Assembly: GCF_964355755.1 (NCBI RefSeq)
Contig: NC_092676.1
Span: 13,500,288 to 13,564,287, forward strand
Direction of reading: 5' to 3'
DNA: 64,000 nucleotides
DNA from: Antedon mediterranea
Taxonomy: Eukaryota > Echinodermata > Crinoidea > Comatulida > Antedonidae
The notes below the pieces were generated by a model, which worked only from the letters and a program-made list of their open reading frames with translations, had not been told where the DNA came from and ran no database searches. Position numbers and translations under genes: made by a program. This document shows, one piece after another, positions 44,663 to 55,240 of this stretch. The first letter of the stretch is position 1. Each line of letters begins with the position of its first letter.

Positions 44663-47600
44663 AGAATTTTCAAATATAGAATCTTTTTGTTTTGAAGAAA
44701 ATTATTTTAACTTAGAAAGAAAAGTGAAACAAAAATTTATAAGAAAAAAAAAATGTTCAGAGGACAAGAAAAAATTTAAAACTTTTATAGAAGGATTAAA
44801 GCAGAAGAAATCTAGATTAAGAAACGATGATATTGTTGATTTTCATGAGAAGTCGTTGAAATTTCTTTACACAAACGCAGATGCCCTGAGAAATAAAATG
44901 GGTGAGTTACGTGATATTATAAATCAAAGGAAACCTGATGTGGTTGCAATAACTGAAGTAAATAACAAAACTTGTACAGACATATTGGAAGTTGAGTTAA
45001 GCATCAAGGGATACACAAAATTTGATTCTGGCAGAAGTGGTAGAGGTGTGGTTATTTTTGCGAAGGAAGAGCTGAATGCCAGTATCTGTAACGAATTACT
45101 GAATTTAAATTTTGTGGAAGCACTATGGATCAAAATTGAAATAAATAAAAGGCAACAACTATTATGCGGATGTATTTACAGAAGTCCTAACAGTATTGAC
45201 GAAAATAATCAAGCGTTACTATCTGCTATCAACAAAGCAAGTGAACTAAATGGTATTTCTGATTTCATCATGTTAGGAGATTTCAATTTTCCTGAAATTG
45301 ATTGGATTTCTTGGAGTACAAATAAAAATGAAACACATAAAAGTAATCGGTTTATAGAATGCCTTAGAGATAATTTTCTATGCCAGTGTATACAGCAACC
45401 AACACGATTTCGAGATGGTCAAACACCTAACATACTCGACTTAGTAATCACCATGGATGAAACCAAAATAAGTGAAATTGAGATAGGTCCACCATTAGGA
45501 AAAAGCGACCACGTAACAATCTTGTTTTCATATGACTGTGTAACTAAAATACAAGAGAAAATGGAATATAAGCTAAATTTCAACAAGGGTGACTATATTA
45601 AAATGAAAGAACTGATTACTGAGGTGGACTACCAATTTGAAAATACAAATTTTGAAGAGGCCTGTGAAGCTTTAAATAAATCAATAAGAAATGCTGTTCA
45701 GATCTGTATTCCCAAGTCAAACATAAAAAAAGAAAATAAACCTATCTGGATGACTGGTGACGTTCAGAGGAAAATTAAAATGAAACATAATGCATGGAAA
45801 AAGTTTACAAGGTCTCGACAACAGAAGGATTATGACAGTTACAAAAAGGCAAGAAATATAGTAACAGGTGAAAAAAGGGCAGCAAAGATTGCACTGGAGC
45901 GGAAAATATGCAATGAAGTAAAAACAAATCCTAAAAGTTTCTGGAAATATGTAAGAGAGAAAACCAAAACAACTCAATCTATTGGATTGGTGAAGGATGG
46001 AAAGGGTAATATGGCTGATGACAATCAGCATAAAGCGGAAATTTTCAACGCATTTTTCACAAGTGTATTCACGAATGAAGACCTCGAGTCATTGCCAGAA
46101 GTTACACCAAGAGTTGACGTGGATGACCATTTGGAGTCAATTGAAGTGACAAAGGAGGAAGTGCTTACATGCCTTCAGCAGATGAACTCAAATAAATCAG
46201 CTGGACCAGATGACGTGCATCCAAGAGTACTGAAGGAACTTAAAGAAATTGTTGCAACTCCATTGACGTCAATATACAACAAATCACTATCGACTGGACA
46301 GTTACCGGAGTGCTGGAAATGTGCAAATGTAGTACCAATTTTTAAGAAAGGGGACAAGACGGAGGTCGGAAACTACAGGCCAGTAAGTTTGACATCTGTC
46401 GTATGCAAACTTTTGGAATCAATTGTGAGAGACAAAATTATACAGTTTCTAAATGATAGAAACCTTATTATAAAAGCACAGCATGGGTTTCTGAAAGGTA
46501 GATCTTGCGTCACACAATTGCTGGAGGTGATGGAAGAATGGACGAAATTGCTGGATGCGGGGGAAAACTTTGATGCTGTATATTTGGATTTTAGTAAGGC
46601 ATTCGATTCTATCCCCCACCAGAGATTAATAACAACATTGGAAGCGTACGGAATAAAAGGAAACCTACTGAGATGGATACATCAATTTTTGACAGGGAGG
46701 AGACAAAGAGTTAGAGTGGCCGCAGCATTTTCTGAATGGTCTACGGTTAAAAGCGGAGTCCCTCAAGGCAGCGTGTTAGGCCCTTTATTATTTATAATTT
46801 TCATAAACGACCTACCTGATGCAGTTAAATCTAAAGTATGGATGTTTGCAGATGACACTAAGATGTTTAATGTTGTGTATGAAAACAGAAATGATACTGT
46901 TCAAAATGATCTCAAGGCATTATCCGATTGGTCTAAAAGATGGCAGCTGAAATTCAACATTAATAAATGTAAAGTAATACATTATGGAAATTCAAATCCA
47001 CAAATGCAATTCACTATGCCAACAGAGGAAGGTGACGAGGATCTGCCAAATGCCAATACTGAAAAGGACCTTGGAGTTACTTTTGATCAGTCTTTAAAAT
47101 TTTCACTACATACGAATGAAGCTGTAAATAAAGCAAATAGACTCATTGGATTGGTAAGGCGATCTTTTGCTTACATGGATAAGGATATGTTCCTGCCCCT
47201 TTATAAAAGTATAATTCGACCTCATCTGGAATACGCAAGCTGTATATGGTACCCTCTCCTAAAAGGTGATTTGGATAAGCTTGAAAGAGTGCAGCGTAGG
47301 GCCACTAAAATTGTCAAAAAGTTAAGAGATAAATCTTACGATCAGAGATTAAAAGAGCTTGGATTACCTACACTGAATTACAGAAGAAGGAGAGCGGACA
47401 TTATACAAGTGTTTAAAATTATCAAGGGCTTGGATGATATTGAAGCCGAAACCTTTTTTGACTTTAGAGAGGACAGTAGAACAAGGGGCCATCAATTCAA
47501 ATTAAGAAAGCCAAGAGCCCGACTGAAAATCAGAAGCCACTCCTTTTCATGTAGAATCGTCAACACATGGAACAATCTATACCACACTACAGTACAAGCA

Positions 47601-47675
47601 GAAAACATAAATGCATTCAAGGATCAACTAAACAAAGACAGAGCAATGGGAGATAAATTTTGCTACCAATTCTAG
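44628..47675 (+). CDS. CR1-like LINE ORF2: APE endonuclease and reverse transcriptase
   Basis: About 1,015 codons without a stop. APE motifs: LYTNADALRNK (Asn) near residue 83, VVAITEV (Glu) near 104, LGDFNFPEIDW near 215 and GKSDHVTI near 292. RT motifs: VPIFKKGDK, NYRPVSLTS, QHGFLKGRS, YLDFSKAFDS near 652, VPQGSVLGPLLF near 712 and FADDTK near 739. The C-terminal part has RPHLEYASCIW and LERVQRRATK, typical of CR1. All catalytic residues I can check are present. The start is unusual: the frame opens at 44607 after a TGA, and its first ATG (44898) would cut off the first APE motif. ORF1 overlaps by about 56 bp in another frame, so ORF2 probably depends on reinitiation, a non-AUG start or a +1 frameshift. 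Confidence 0.93.
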   Translation: MIVFEALVHHHKEFSNIESFCFEENYFNLERKVKQKFIRKKKCSEDKKKFKTFIEGLKQKKSRLRNDDIVDFHEKSLKFLYTNADALRNKMGELRDIINQRKPDVVAITEVNNKTCTDILEVELSIKGYTKFDSGRSGRGVVIFAKEELNASICNELLNLNFVEALWIKIEINKRQQLLCGCIYRSPNSIDENNQALLSAINKASELNGISDFIMLGDFNFPEIDWISWSTNKNETHKSNRFIECLRDNFLCQCIQQPTRFRDGQTPNILDLVITMDETKISEIEIGPPLGKSDHVTILFSYDCVTKIQEKMEYKLNFNKGDYIKMKELITEVDYQFENTNFEEACEALNKSIRNAVQICIPKSNIKKENKPIWMTGDVQRKIKMKHNAWKKFTRSRQQKDYDSYKKARNIVTGEKRAAKIALERKICNEVKTNPKSFWKYVREKTKTTQSIGLVKDGKGNMADDNQHKAEIFNAFFTSVFTNEDLESLPEVTPRVDVDDHLESIEVTKEEVLTCLQQMNSNKSAGPDDVHPRVLKELKEIVATPLTSIYNKSLSTGQLPECWKCANVVPIFKKGDKTEVGNYRPVSLTSVVCKLLESIVRDKIIQFLNDRNLIIKAQHGFLKGRSCVTQLLEVMEEWTKLLDAGENFDAVYLDFSKAFDSIPHQRLITTLEAYGIKGNLLRWIHQFLTGRRQRVRVAAAFSEWSTVKSGVPQGSVLGPLLFIIFINDLPDAVKSKVWMFADDTKMFNVVYENRNDTVQNDLKALSDWSKRWQLKFNINKCKVIHYGNSNPQMQFTMPTEEGDEDLPNANTEKDLGVTFDQSLKFSLHTNEAVNKANRLIGLVRRSFAYMDKDMFLPLYKSIIRPHLEYASCIWYPLLKGDLDKLERVQRRATKIVKKLRDKSYDQRLKELGLPTLNYRRRRADIIQVFKIIKGLDDIEAETFFDFREDSRTRGHQFKLRKPRARLKIRSHSFSCRIVNTWNNLYHTTVQAENINAFKDQLNKDRAMGDKFCYQF

Positions 47676-47757
47676 ATAAATACAGAAGAAATGGAGGGCG
47701 TTTAAAAGGCATTTGCCTTAATCAAGAGCCCGAAGATTCAAGTAAGATTCAAGTAAG

Positions 47758-48460
47758 ATCATGAATTTTACGTGCGAGAGTAATATTTCCGGCCATAGGA
47801 GAGTGCCAGTGAACTAAATTTGTTTCCGTCGCAAGCCGCCACTAGGGGGTGGGGGCTGTAAATACTTCGTGTCCAATCACGCGGGACTTTGTTTATGTTT
47901 AATTTTAGGTTTGTTATATTGGAACAAAATTAGAGCAGTAAAAAGAGCATGTTAAAAAGATGAATCTGTCATTGAGTAAGATATGAAACTTAAATTGAAT
48001 TAAAACCGACATTCTTAATATGATACTTAGAGATGCAAATCATCAAAATAATATTTATATGAAATTTAAACACTTTTATAGCCTATGCATGTACGCCTGT
48101 GCCATATTATGCTTTTAAAAAATTATCCAGTATAGTATGACCCGTGCCGGGTATTTTCTTTTTAATACCCTCGATGGAAAATTCCCTTGATCATTTTTTA
48201 TATTTATTAATGTATATCTCCATCTTTTGACCTCGTGTTATTTCTTATTAATTGTATATGGCAATTGAAATAAACCTTAAATCATACTACAAAAATACAA
48301 ATAGTATCTTTGAATACAGTTAAAAATCCATGGAATAAAATATATAGAGGGCAGCAATCAGGAAATCGTTTGTTATACCTGCAGTTTTTCAATATTTATT
48401 ATAAATTTGACCGCAATTACCCACAGTAAAATGGACTAGCCCGTGCTATTCTTTAACAGG
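47758..48460. other. Unassigned DNA downstream of the LINE
   Basis: No gene recognised. A small GGGTATT/AATACCC stem-loop lies at 48149-48170. Confidence 0.45.
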
Positions 48461-48474
48461 CAATACCCATAGTT

Positions 48475-48600
48475 GCCATTTCTGGCATTATTATGCTTTT
48501 TGGCATTATTTAGAGGCCCACTGCATCTGGCATAATGCCGCAGCATTATTTATCCGTTTTTAGTATAATCTGGCATAATTTTGTGTTTTTTGAACAACTA
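48475..48600. repeat. TGGCATTATT-rich block, left
   Basis: Several TGGCATTATT and TGGCATAAT words after a GTTGCCATTTCTGG phrase. A similar block at 51175-51290 ends in CGCTGGCAACACTAG. The outer GTTGCCA/TGGCAAC phrases are inverted relative to each other, so the two may bound one inserted segment. Confidence 0.5.
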
Positions 48601-48804
48601 AAAAAAAAATATACCACAGAACAAGAATAATATTTTGTTTAATCTTACAATGTCGTACATATCACCTTACACAATATCATATCGTACAAAAGGAGGTCTG
48701 TCAGGTTTTTTCGTACAATAGTGCATCCATCCTTTTGTTTCTGACTCGATCGACTCTTCGGATAGGTATGGCACGCCAGGACGGACATAACTATGTCAAG
48801 TTGA

Positions 48805-49147
48805 CCTCGCTCGTGTTATGTAGAAATCGCTCGTGTTGAGTTTACACATCGCTCGTGTTATGGAGACATCGCTCGTGTTGAGTTTACACATCGCTCGTGT
48901 TATGGAGACATCGCGCGAGTTGAGTTTACACATCGCGCGAGTTGAGTTTACACATCGCTCGTGTTATGTTGACATCGCTCGTGTTGAGTTTTTACACATC
49001 GCGCGTGTTGAGTTTTTACACATCGCGCGTGTTGAGTTTTTACACATCGCGCGTGTTGAGTTTTTACACATCGCGCGTGTCGAGTTTTTACACATCACGC
49101 GTATCGAGTTTATACACATCGCACGTGTTGAGTTTTTACACATCGCA
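48805..49147 (+). repeat. ~20-27-bp minisatellite (CATCGCTCGTGTTGAGTTT type)
   Basis: About 15 units. The left ones alternate GAGTTTACA and TATGGAGA spacers; the right ones are homogeneous CACATCGCGCGTGTTGAGTT with TTTACA. The long open frames across it are by-products of the repeat. Confidence 0.92.
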
Positions 49148-49162
49148 CCTAACCTAACCTAA
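49148..49162. repeat. Three CCTAA (TTAGG) units abutting the minisatellite
   Basis: CCTAACCTAACCTAA follows the last minisatellite unit without a gap. TTAGG is the arthropod-type telomere repeat; most other animals use TTAGGG. With three units only, chance or an internal relic is possible. Confidence 0.6.
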
Positions 49163-49199
49163 ATTAACTCTTCCCTGATTAACTTAACTCTCTAAATAT

Positions 49200-49330
49200 C
49201 TCTCCTTCAAAATACAAAAAAACATTTATATTTATTTAAAAAAAACAAATCCGTAGAGATTCGAACCCCAGCTAGTAGAGCTGAGAGAATCCAAACGATA
49301 GTTACTAGAGTACTACCCGCTATGCAACAA
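49200..49330 (-). repeat. tRNA-like repeat fragment, copy 1
   Basis: On the minus strand it reads TAGCGGGTAGTACTC then CAGCTCTACTAGCTGGGG and GGTTCGAATCTC, the last being a good B box. A diverged copy of this block lies at 50750-50865. Confidence 0.55.
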
Positions 49331-49469
49331 TGTACACGAGTAATGAACAATGACAATAGTATAGTCTTATACGCGATTCATATTACGTCATTCAAATCGT
49401 TACGTCGTGAATTTGCATATTCATGACGTAATGTTGAGGAAACGAATCTAGTTTTAACCTTGCTATAAA

Positions 49470-49720
49470 CCAGAGGGCCGGATAGCTCAGTCGGTAGAGC
49501 GTCGTGGAACACGATTATCGTGGGTTCAAACCCCATGCCGGTCGGTGGAAAAGAGTTAAAGCTATGCGATCTTCTGTGTTTGGGGTTCACAGATTTAAAC
49601 GTCCCCCTTTCCACCACACATCATGAGGCAATAACATCAAAGCATCTGATGTGTGGTACCCCCAAGGCTGTGAGAGAGTCTTACCGTGCTAGAGGCAAGG
49701 GAGCACACCATCATTTTTTT
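49470..49720 (+). repeat. tRNA-derived SINE
   Basis: The head at 49476-49545 has an A box (TAGCTCAGTCGG) and a B box (GGTTCAAACCC), with GGCCGG/CCGGTC ends that can pair like an acceptor stem. The anticodon arm does not fold into a 7-nt loop, so it is not a tRNA gene. The body follows with GGAGCACACCATC and a T-rich tail at 49712-49727. The tail phrase recurs near 50425-50450. Confidence 0.7.
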
Positions 49721-50134
49721 TTTTTTGGCCTGCCTCTTTCCGATCTCGTAAATGTTATGTTTGCCGCCCTCAAAAAACACCTAAGTTATGTCAGAAAATT
49801 AGGAACAAATAAATAGAAATGTGTAAAGATGCCGATGCCTGGCCTGGCTATTGTATTCTCTCTATTTATTGAAATACATATGCATTATTGTAATAAATAA
49901 TTTTCACAATTTGTTGTGAATTTGTAACTTTGAACAAGCGAAAAGGATTTCAAACCATGTACTACATTTTACTGTGTTTGAGCATGAATAAATGATATTG
50001 AATTAAGTGAATAATTGATAATGAGAAATCAAAACAACTGATATAATGAATTAAATGATGAACAATAGCAGCCTGAACAAGCCTGGCCTTCCAACCAACC
50101 CATTGATTGCTACCCCAATACAAATATTGAACAG

Positions 50135-50582
50135 TTGGTATGCCGTGCGTTATTATGCAAATAAGTTGGTGCAGGTGTAGTGGGGAAGATGGTATTGTTA
50201 GTCATTGCGGTCAACACGCCACACTGTTGAATGTTGTTGATATTTACATTAGAAGATTATTCAAATCTTGTAAAAAAAAACTATTTCTCTGTGCAGGAAC
50301 CTAGCAGATCCCCTGATTTAGTTTGAGAGTAATCTTGAAAAGAAGTCCATCTGGAAAAGAAGCCCACCTCAGAGTACAAAAATTGAAGGAGCACATTTGG
50401 CTTCAATTGGCCTTAGTGCTGAGGCAGGAAGAGCACACCATAACATCTTTTATTTTCCTGTGGCTTTCGCCACCCGATTTTTGATGTTAACAGTGTGGCG
50501 TGTTGACCGCGAATGACTAACAATACCATATTTTCCACTACACCTGCACAAACTCATTTGCATAACAACGCCGACATACCAA
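50135..50582. mobile_element. Fold-back (MITE-like) element with 94-bp arms
   Basis: The arms 50135-50228 and 50489-50582 are inverted, each 94 bp, from TTGGTATGCCG... to ...CGCCACACTGTT. They enclose about 260 bp that contain a SINE-tail-like GAGGCAGGAAGAGCACACCA. A third partial arm lies at 50652-50700. No target duplication is clear. Confidence 0.85.
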
Positions 50583-50749
50583 CGAGGAGATATAAATTCT
50601 TTTCTAAACACGTAACGAAGAGAGTTATAATTCCTTTTTTTCTGACATTAAATTGTTAGTCATTCGCGGCGGTCAACACGCCACACTGTTGAATTTTGAT
50701 GTTGTTAATCTTTTAAATTATATTATCATAAATTAACTTGACTCTTTTA

Positions 50750-50865
50750 ATATCTCTCTTTCAAAATAAAAAAAAAACAATTTTATATTTATTATTTTTT
50801 TTAATCCGTAGAGGTTCGAACACCAGCTAGTAAAGCTGGGAGAATCCAAACGATAGTTACTAGAT
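50750..50865 (-). repeat. tRNA-like repeat fragment, copy 2
   Basis: Shares CCAGCTAGTA(A/G)AGCTG and AGAATCCAAACGATAGTTAC with 49260-49310. Followed at 50870 by a family X fragment. Confidence 0.55.
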
Positions 50866-50869
50866 TAGT

Positions 50870-50960
50870 CACTTTGATTTGATTGTTCGCATTTTAAAAT
50901 TTTAAACACGTGTGCGCGCGTAATTTTGCGTGAAAATAAGTGCGGATAACCACAACATTT
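50870..50960. repeat. Family X fragment
   Basis: GTGTGCGCGCGTAATTTTGCG and the preceding CGCATTTTAAAATTTTAAA match 23318-23365. Confidence 0.6.
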
Positions 50961-51324
50961 TCTCCTAGAGAATTTGTTTTCCATATTTCAAATTCAGTGC
51001 CATTTGCATCGTAGCAGTCCTATTTTTAGAGCTGGTGTTTGGTGACATTTGCAATTACCATTTTTGCACCTCAGATATTGGGAATTATATTAATTATTAC
51101 ACACAAAACTAAAAATATAAATTTGTAACGACATGGGATAAAATGTTTGGCCCACTTTGTGTCAGTTGGGGTTTTACAGACGTTTTTAAATTACGGCCAC
51201 ATTTTGGGGATTTGGCATTATTTTTCCCAATCTGGCATTATTTGAGACAGGCTACGGCATAATTTAAATGTTATCGCTGGCAACACTAGCAATACCTCAA
51301 GCCAAATACAATATATCGTATCCG

Positions 51325-51810
51325 GATATTCACCCCCTGGACATTTACCCCCAGAAACTACCCCCCGGACAACCACCACCTGGACCACTACCCCCTTAGG
51401 ACAACTACCCCTTTAGGACAACTACCCCACGGACAACTACCTCCCGGACAAATACCCCCCTGACAACTACCCCCTTAGGACAACAACCCCCTTAGGACAA
51501 CTACCCCCCGGACAACTACCCCCGGACAACTATCCCCCGGACAATTACCCCCTAGGAACAATTACCCCCCCACCCCCCCGACAATTACCCCCCCCCCCCC
51601 CGGGTAATTACCCCGCGGACAACTACCTCTGACACAATACTCCCCGTAGGACAACTACTTCCTGGACAATACTCCGAGGGCAAATAATCTTTTAGGACAA
51701 CTACCTCCGTAGGACAACTAACCCCTGGACAACTACCACCCAGAAAACTATCCCTTTAGAACAACTACCCCCCGGACGGACAACTACCACCCATACCATT
51801 CAACAACCTG
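51325..51810 (-). repeat. C-rich minisatellite, left arm of nested fold-back
   Basis: Units of 15-17 bp of the forms CCCCCGGACAACTAC and CCCCTTAGGACAACTAC. It is the inverted counterpart of 52915-53215. The minus strand holds many runs of four or more G. Confidence 0.92.
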
Positions 51811-52428
51811 ACTCTGCAACAGTGTATAATAGGAATTAATAACTATATTTTAATTCGTTAGTTTGCCGAATTACTATTCATTATTGTAAACAAAAGTAAA
51901 AGATTGAACATAAATATAGCCTGGTTTAAACTGAAGATTGTCACACATGATCATAGGATAGTCGAACGTATTATATAGTACTCCCTGTATTTACTTTAAA
52001 GACTGGGTTCGCTAATAATAATAATGATTTTTGCGTCAGGACAATGCTTCGATAACCACTGGTCTTAAAAGAATTAATTTTTGTCTCAAATTTGTCATAT
52101 ATGTATTTTTGTACACTTGAAGAATAATATCACTTTTGATATTTGACCTCAATGTTCACTCACCGAATAAACGGCGATCTTTAAATAAATTCCCCTCAAA
52201 TAAACGGTGATCATGTCACTCCCATGAAACATCATATGGAATAATCGGCGTCTATTTCCATTAGATTATACCCCCTCCCATTGAATAAACAACTTTTTTC
52301 CAATAAATGTCCACCTAAAAACCACCTAAACAATAAACAGCCCAGGCCGTTTTGTCAATAAATACGGTACTTTAAATCTAGCACATCTGGTGTCTAGCGT
52401 GCTGTTAAACAGAATAATCGGTTAAAAA

Positions 52429-52858
52429 CGGGTGTTTCGAAACTAGAGACCCGAGACCAGAGACCAGAGACCCGAGACCCAATACGAAAAGGGAGACCTA
52501 AATATACGAAAAGGGAGATCCACGTACGAAAAGGGAGACCCCACTATACGAAAAGGGAGACCCCACTATACGAAAAGGGAGACCCTAATATACGAAAAGG
52601 GAGACCTAAATATACAAAAAGGGAGACCCAAATATACGAAAAGGGAGACCCAAATATACAAAATGGGAGACCCAAATATACGAAAAGGGAGACCCACTAT
52701 AAGAAAAGGGAGACCCCACTATACGAAAAGAGAGACCACACTATACGAAAAGGGAGACCCTAATATACGAAAAGGGAGACCCAAATATAGGTCTCCCTTT
52801 TCGTATTGGGTCTCGTGTCAGGTCTCTGCTCTCGGGTCTCTAGTTTCGAAACACCCGT
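52429..52858. repeat. Central GAAAAGGGAGACC minisatellite with inverted ends
   Basis: About 15 units of 22-23 bp of the form TATACGAAAAGGGAGACCC run from about 52485 to 52785. The flanks 52429-52500 and 52787-52858 are inverted (GGGTGTTTCGAAACTAGAGA inward from each side). The frame reported across this array is repeat-encoded. Confidence 0.9.
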
Positions 52859-52914
52859 TAAAAACAGATGATTTCATTTTTACAGAAACCGGTCCTATAT
52901 ATTTGTCTACTTTT

Positions 52915-53215
52915 GGATTGGGGGTGCGGGATAGTTGACCGGGGGTAGTTGACCGGGGGTAGTTGACCGGGGGATAGTTGACCGGGGGTGGTTACCCGGG
53001 GGGTAGTTATCCTAAGGAAGTAGTTGTCCTAAGGGGGTAGTTGTCCGGGGGTAGTTGTCCGGGGGGTTGTTATCCTAAGGGGGTAGTTGTCCTAAGGGGG
53101 TAGTTGTCCAGGGGGTAGTTGTCCTAAGGGGGTAGTTGTCCGGGGGGTAGTTGTCCTAAGGGAGTAGTTGTCCGGGTGGTAAACATCCGGGGGGTAACTC
53201 TCTAGGGGGTAGGTG
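52915..53215 (+). repeat. G-rich minisatellite, right arm of nested fold-back
   Basis: Units such as GGGGGTAGTTGTCCTAA and GGGGTAGTTGTCCGG, about 17 in all, the first ones with GTTGACC in place of GTTGTCC. Regular G4-5 runs every 15-17 bp give high G-quadruplex potential on the plus strand. Confidence 0.92.
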
Positions 53216-53219
53216 TACT

Positions 53220-54890
53220 AGAACCACAATATATGTATGCCTCACTCTCAGCGACGTGCTGCAGCAAACCGCAATTGTTTCAACCAGGGAGTTGGCCGTT
53301 TGGTTTTGTGTTTATTTTCGGACCGCGCGTATGAAGGTATAGTACTGTAGTACATAAAGATCAAATTAAATATATTAATAAAACATAGAAGTAAATTGTG
53401 GGAAACAATTATTTAAAATTAAATCGAGAGAATTGATGATAAGAGCTTTTGTTTGAAATCGAATGAAACCCCGATAGCCGAGTTGTTGAGTAAGCTGCCA
53501 GGACTTTATGTAGGCAATCCCTTTATGTATACTATGCGCTATTTGTGTTCCGTCATGACCCTGGGATACTTCTGCCCATGTTGCAAGCCGTCTAAAACGT
53601 CTTCCTTCTTAGGCCAAAACGGCTCACTGGCCGTGTCGCGGAATAATGTATTAATTACCAATTAGGATGGTATTTATTTGAATAAACGCCCGGAAACACC
53701 TCCCCAATAAAACATCAATTAAAATAATTATCGCCACTCACCCCTCACCCCTCACCCCTCCCATTTAAATACCATCTAATTAACGCCCATCCACATTTAT
53801 ACACACAATATTGTATTATATTTATAACACAATTATACTATTTTTGAGTAGATTTCATCGGACTGTTATCTAGGTCTACAATTTACCAAGCATTTGTTAT
53901 TCTTTTTTACCACTTTTCATATCTACAATAAACACTATACGTAAAACGCTATTAATCGTCTAAGACACTGTGAAACAGGTTAGTGAGTGGGTTTAGTTTT
54001 ATGAATATCAAAAGCATTTTAATAATGGTAACCGATTGAAACAATCGTCGAGGCCAGAATGTCCTTCTAAAACTTGTTACCCGAGTCATTATCATTCCGA
54101 GAACCATCGTCTACACTTCCTAGAGGGGGAGCGAGCGAAGCGAGCTCACCCTCTAGATAGTAGTACAGTACTAGTAGTATACATAATAATAGTATAATAC
54201 TATAGTAAAGTGATAATAAAGATATAATAGTATAATGTATTGTATCTCCTAACAACTTGAATAAACAATCACGTAACTATTGTATAGGATCGGCTACATA
54301 TGGTTTTACAGTACTTACCCAATCCAAAAGATTCGATAAAAAAAGTTGTTTGACAGCCAACAGTCATCGTTTTTTGTATAGACAGTGTGATAGAGTCTAA
54401 ACAATAAGGCTTTACACAAGCAGCAGATCCAGTCTTCATAATCGGCACGTGCGCGTATATGTGATGTATCCCAATATGGTAGTGCTATGCCCAAATATGG
54501 TAGTGAAATGTGAAATCACCGTGTCCATATATTATGAGCACATCATATTGTTTGTCACATAAAGTTTGATAGTGTAGACAGAGCTTTACAAAAGTATCGT
54601 CAAAACGGACTAATGGTGCTGCCCCAAACAATTGATAATATCAAAAGTAAAACAAACAAGACAGTTCGAATAAAATATATAAAAATTGAATTTCTTGTAA
54701 AGTCAGGATAACTGATATTAGATAAACCCACATTTCGCGATAAAAACAGATAAATTATTTTCTTTATCTAATTTGTTTAGCACTTCAAAATAGCTAGGAA
54801 TGCGTACTGAATTGGTTAAAAAGTAATAATAATTTATTATATTTATAGGGTCGACGAAATTTCCGAAGAGTTATTTTAATTTTTAAAAAG
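53220..54890. other. Unassigned DNA
   Basis: A CACCCCTCACCCCTCACCCCTC run lies near 53740-53760 (three short units). AATAAACGCC-type phrases at 53680 and 53780 echo those at 52150-52340. A hairpin is listed separately. No gene recognised. Confidence 0.5.
54120..54156. other. Hairpin with GAGCGAAGCGAG loop
   Basis: CTAGAGGGGGAGC pairs with GCTCACCCTCTAG over 13 bp with one mismatch; the loop GAGCGAAGCGA is itself partly self-complementary. Confidence 0.8.
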
Positions 54891-55240
54891 CTTACCATTT
54901 TAAATTTTAATTAAAAATTAATTTGCGCATTCTGTCATTTTTAACATGCTCGTATAGATTAAAAGTCTGAATGGAATCAAATACGGGTGCAAATGTACGA
55001 AGGAAGGTGAGTAGAATTTGTGTAAAATATAGTATTTTTTTTCGTTTTATAAGTAACAAAATCGTGTTTTTGCGCAGTATGTTTTAAACATGCAAATGGC
55101 CTAAATCATGTTCTAAAGTTGATCAAAACGTAATTTTAAGCATTTTAAAATGTTAATGCGCGATTTCGCACGCAAGGCCCTGGTTAAGCGTACCATTTTT
55201 AATATGTTTACCTTAGCTGATGTATAGTGAATTGTATTGT
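54890..55240. repeat. Family X, partial copy
   Basis: GTCATTTTTAACATGCTCGTAT, CATGCAAATGGCCTAA and GTTGATCAAAAC match 37415-37640 in order. Confidence 0.75.

Larger units (their letters stand above)
40480..47760 (+). mobile_element. Near full-length CR1-like LINE, split by another LINE
   Basis: ORF1 lies at 40641-41340 plus 44337-44662 and ORF2 at about 44607-47675. The 3' end has direct copies of GATTCAAGTAA (47735-47757), in keeping with the short tandem 3' repeats of CR1 elements; there is no poly(A). The 5' end is approximate. ORF2 has no internal stop, so this copy is young or was active recently, apart from the insertion that cuts ORF1. Confidence 0.85.

Noticed and set aside
48833-49162. 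109-codon frame with LHIARVEF repeats
   Set aside because: Encoded entirely by the minisatellite; two frames are open over the same stretch.
49476-49545. Functional tRNA gene
   Set aside because: A and B boxes are present, but the anticodon arm does not form a 5-bp stem with a 7-nt loop; best read as a SINE head.
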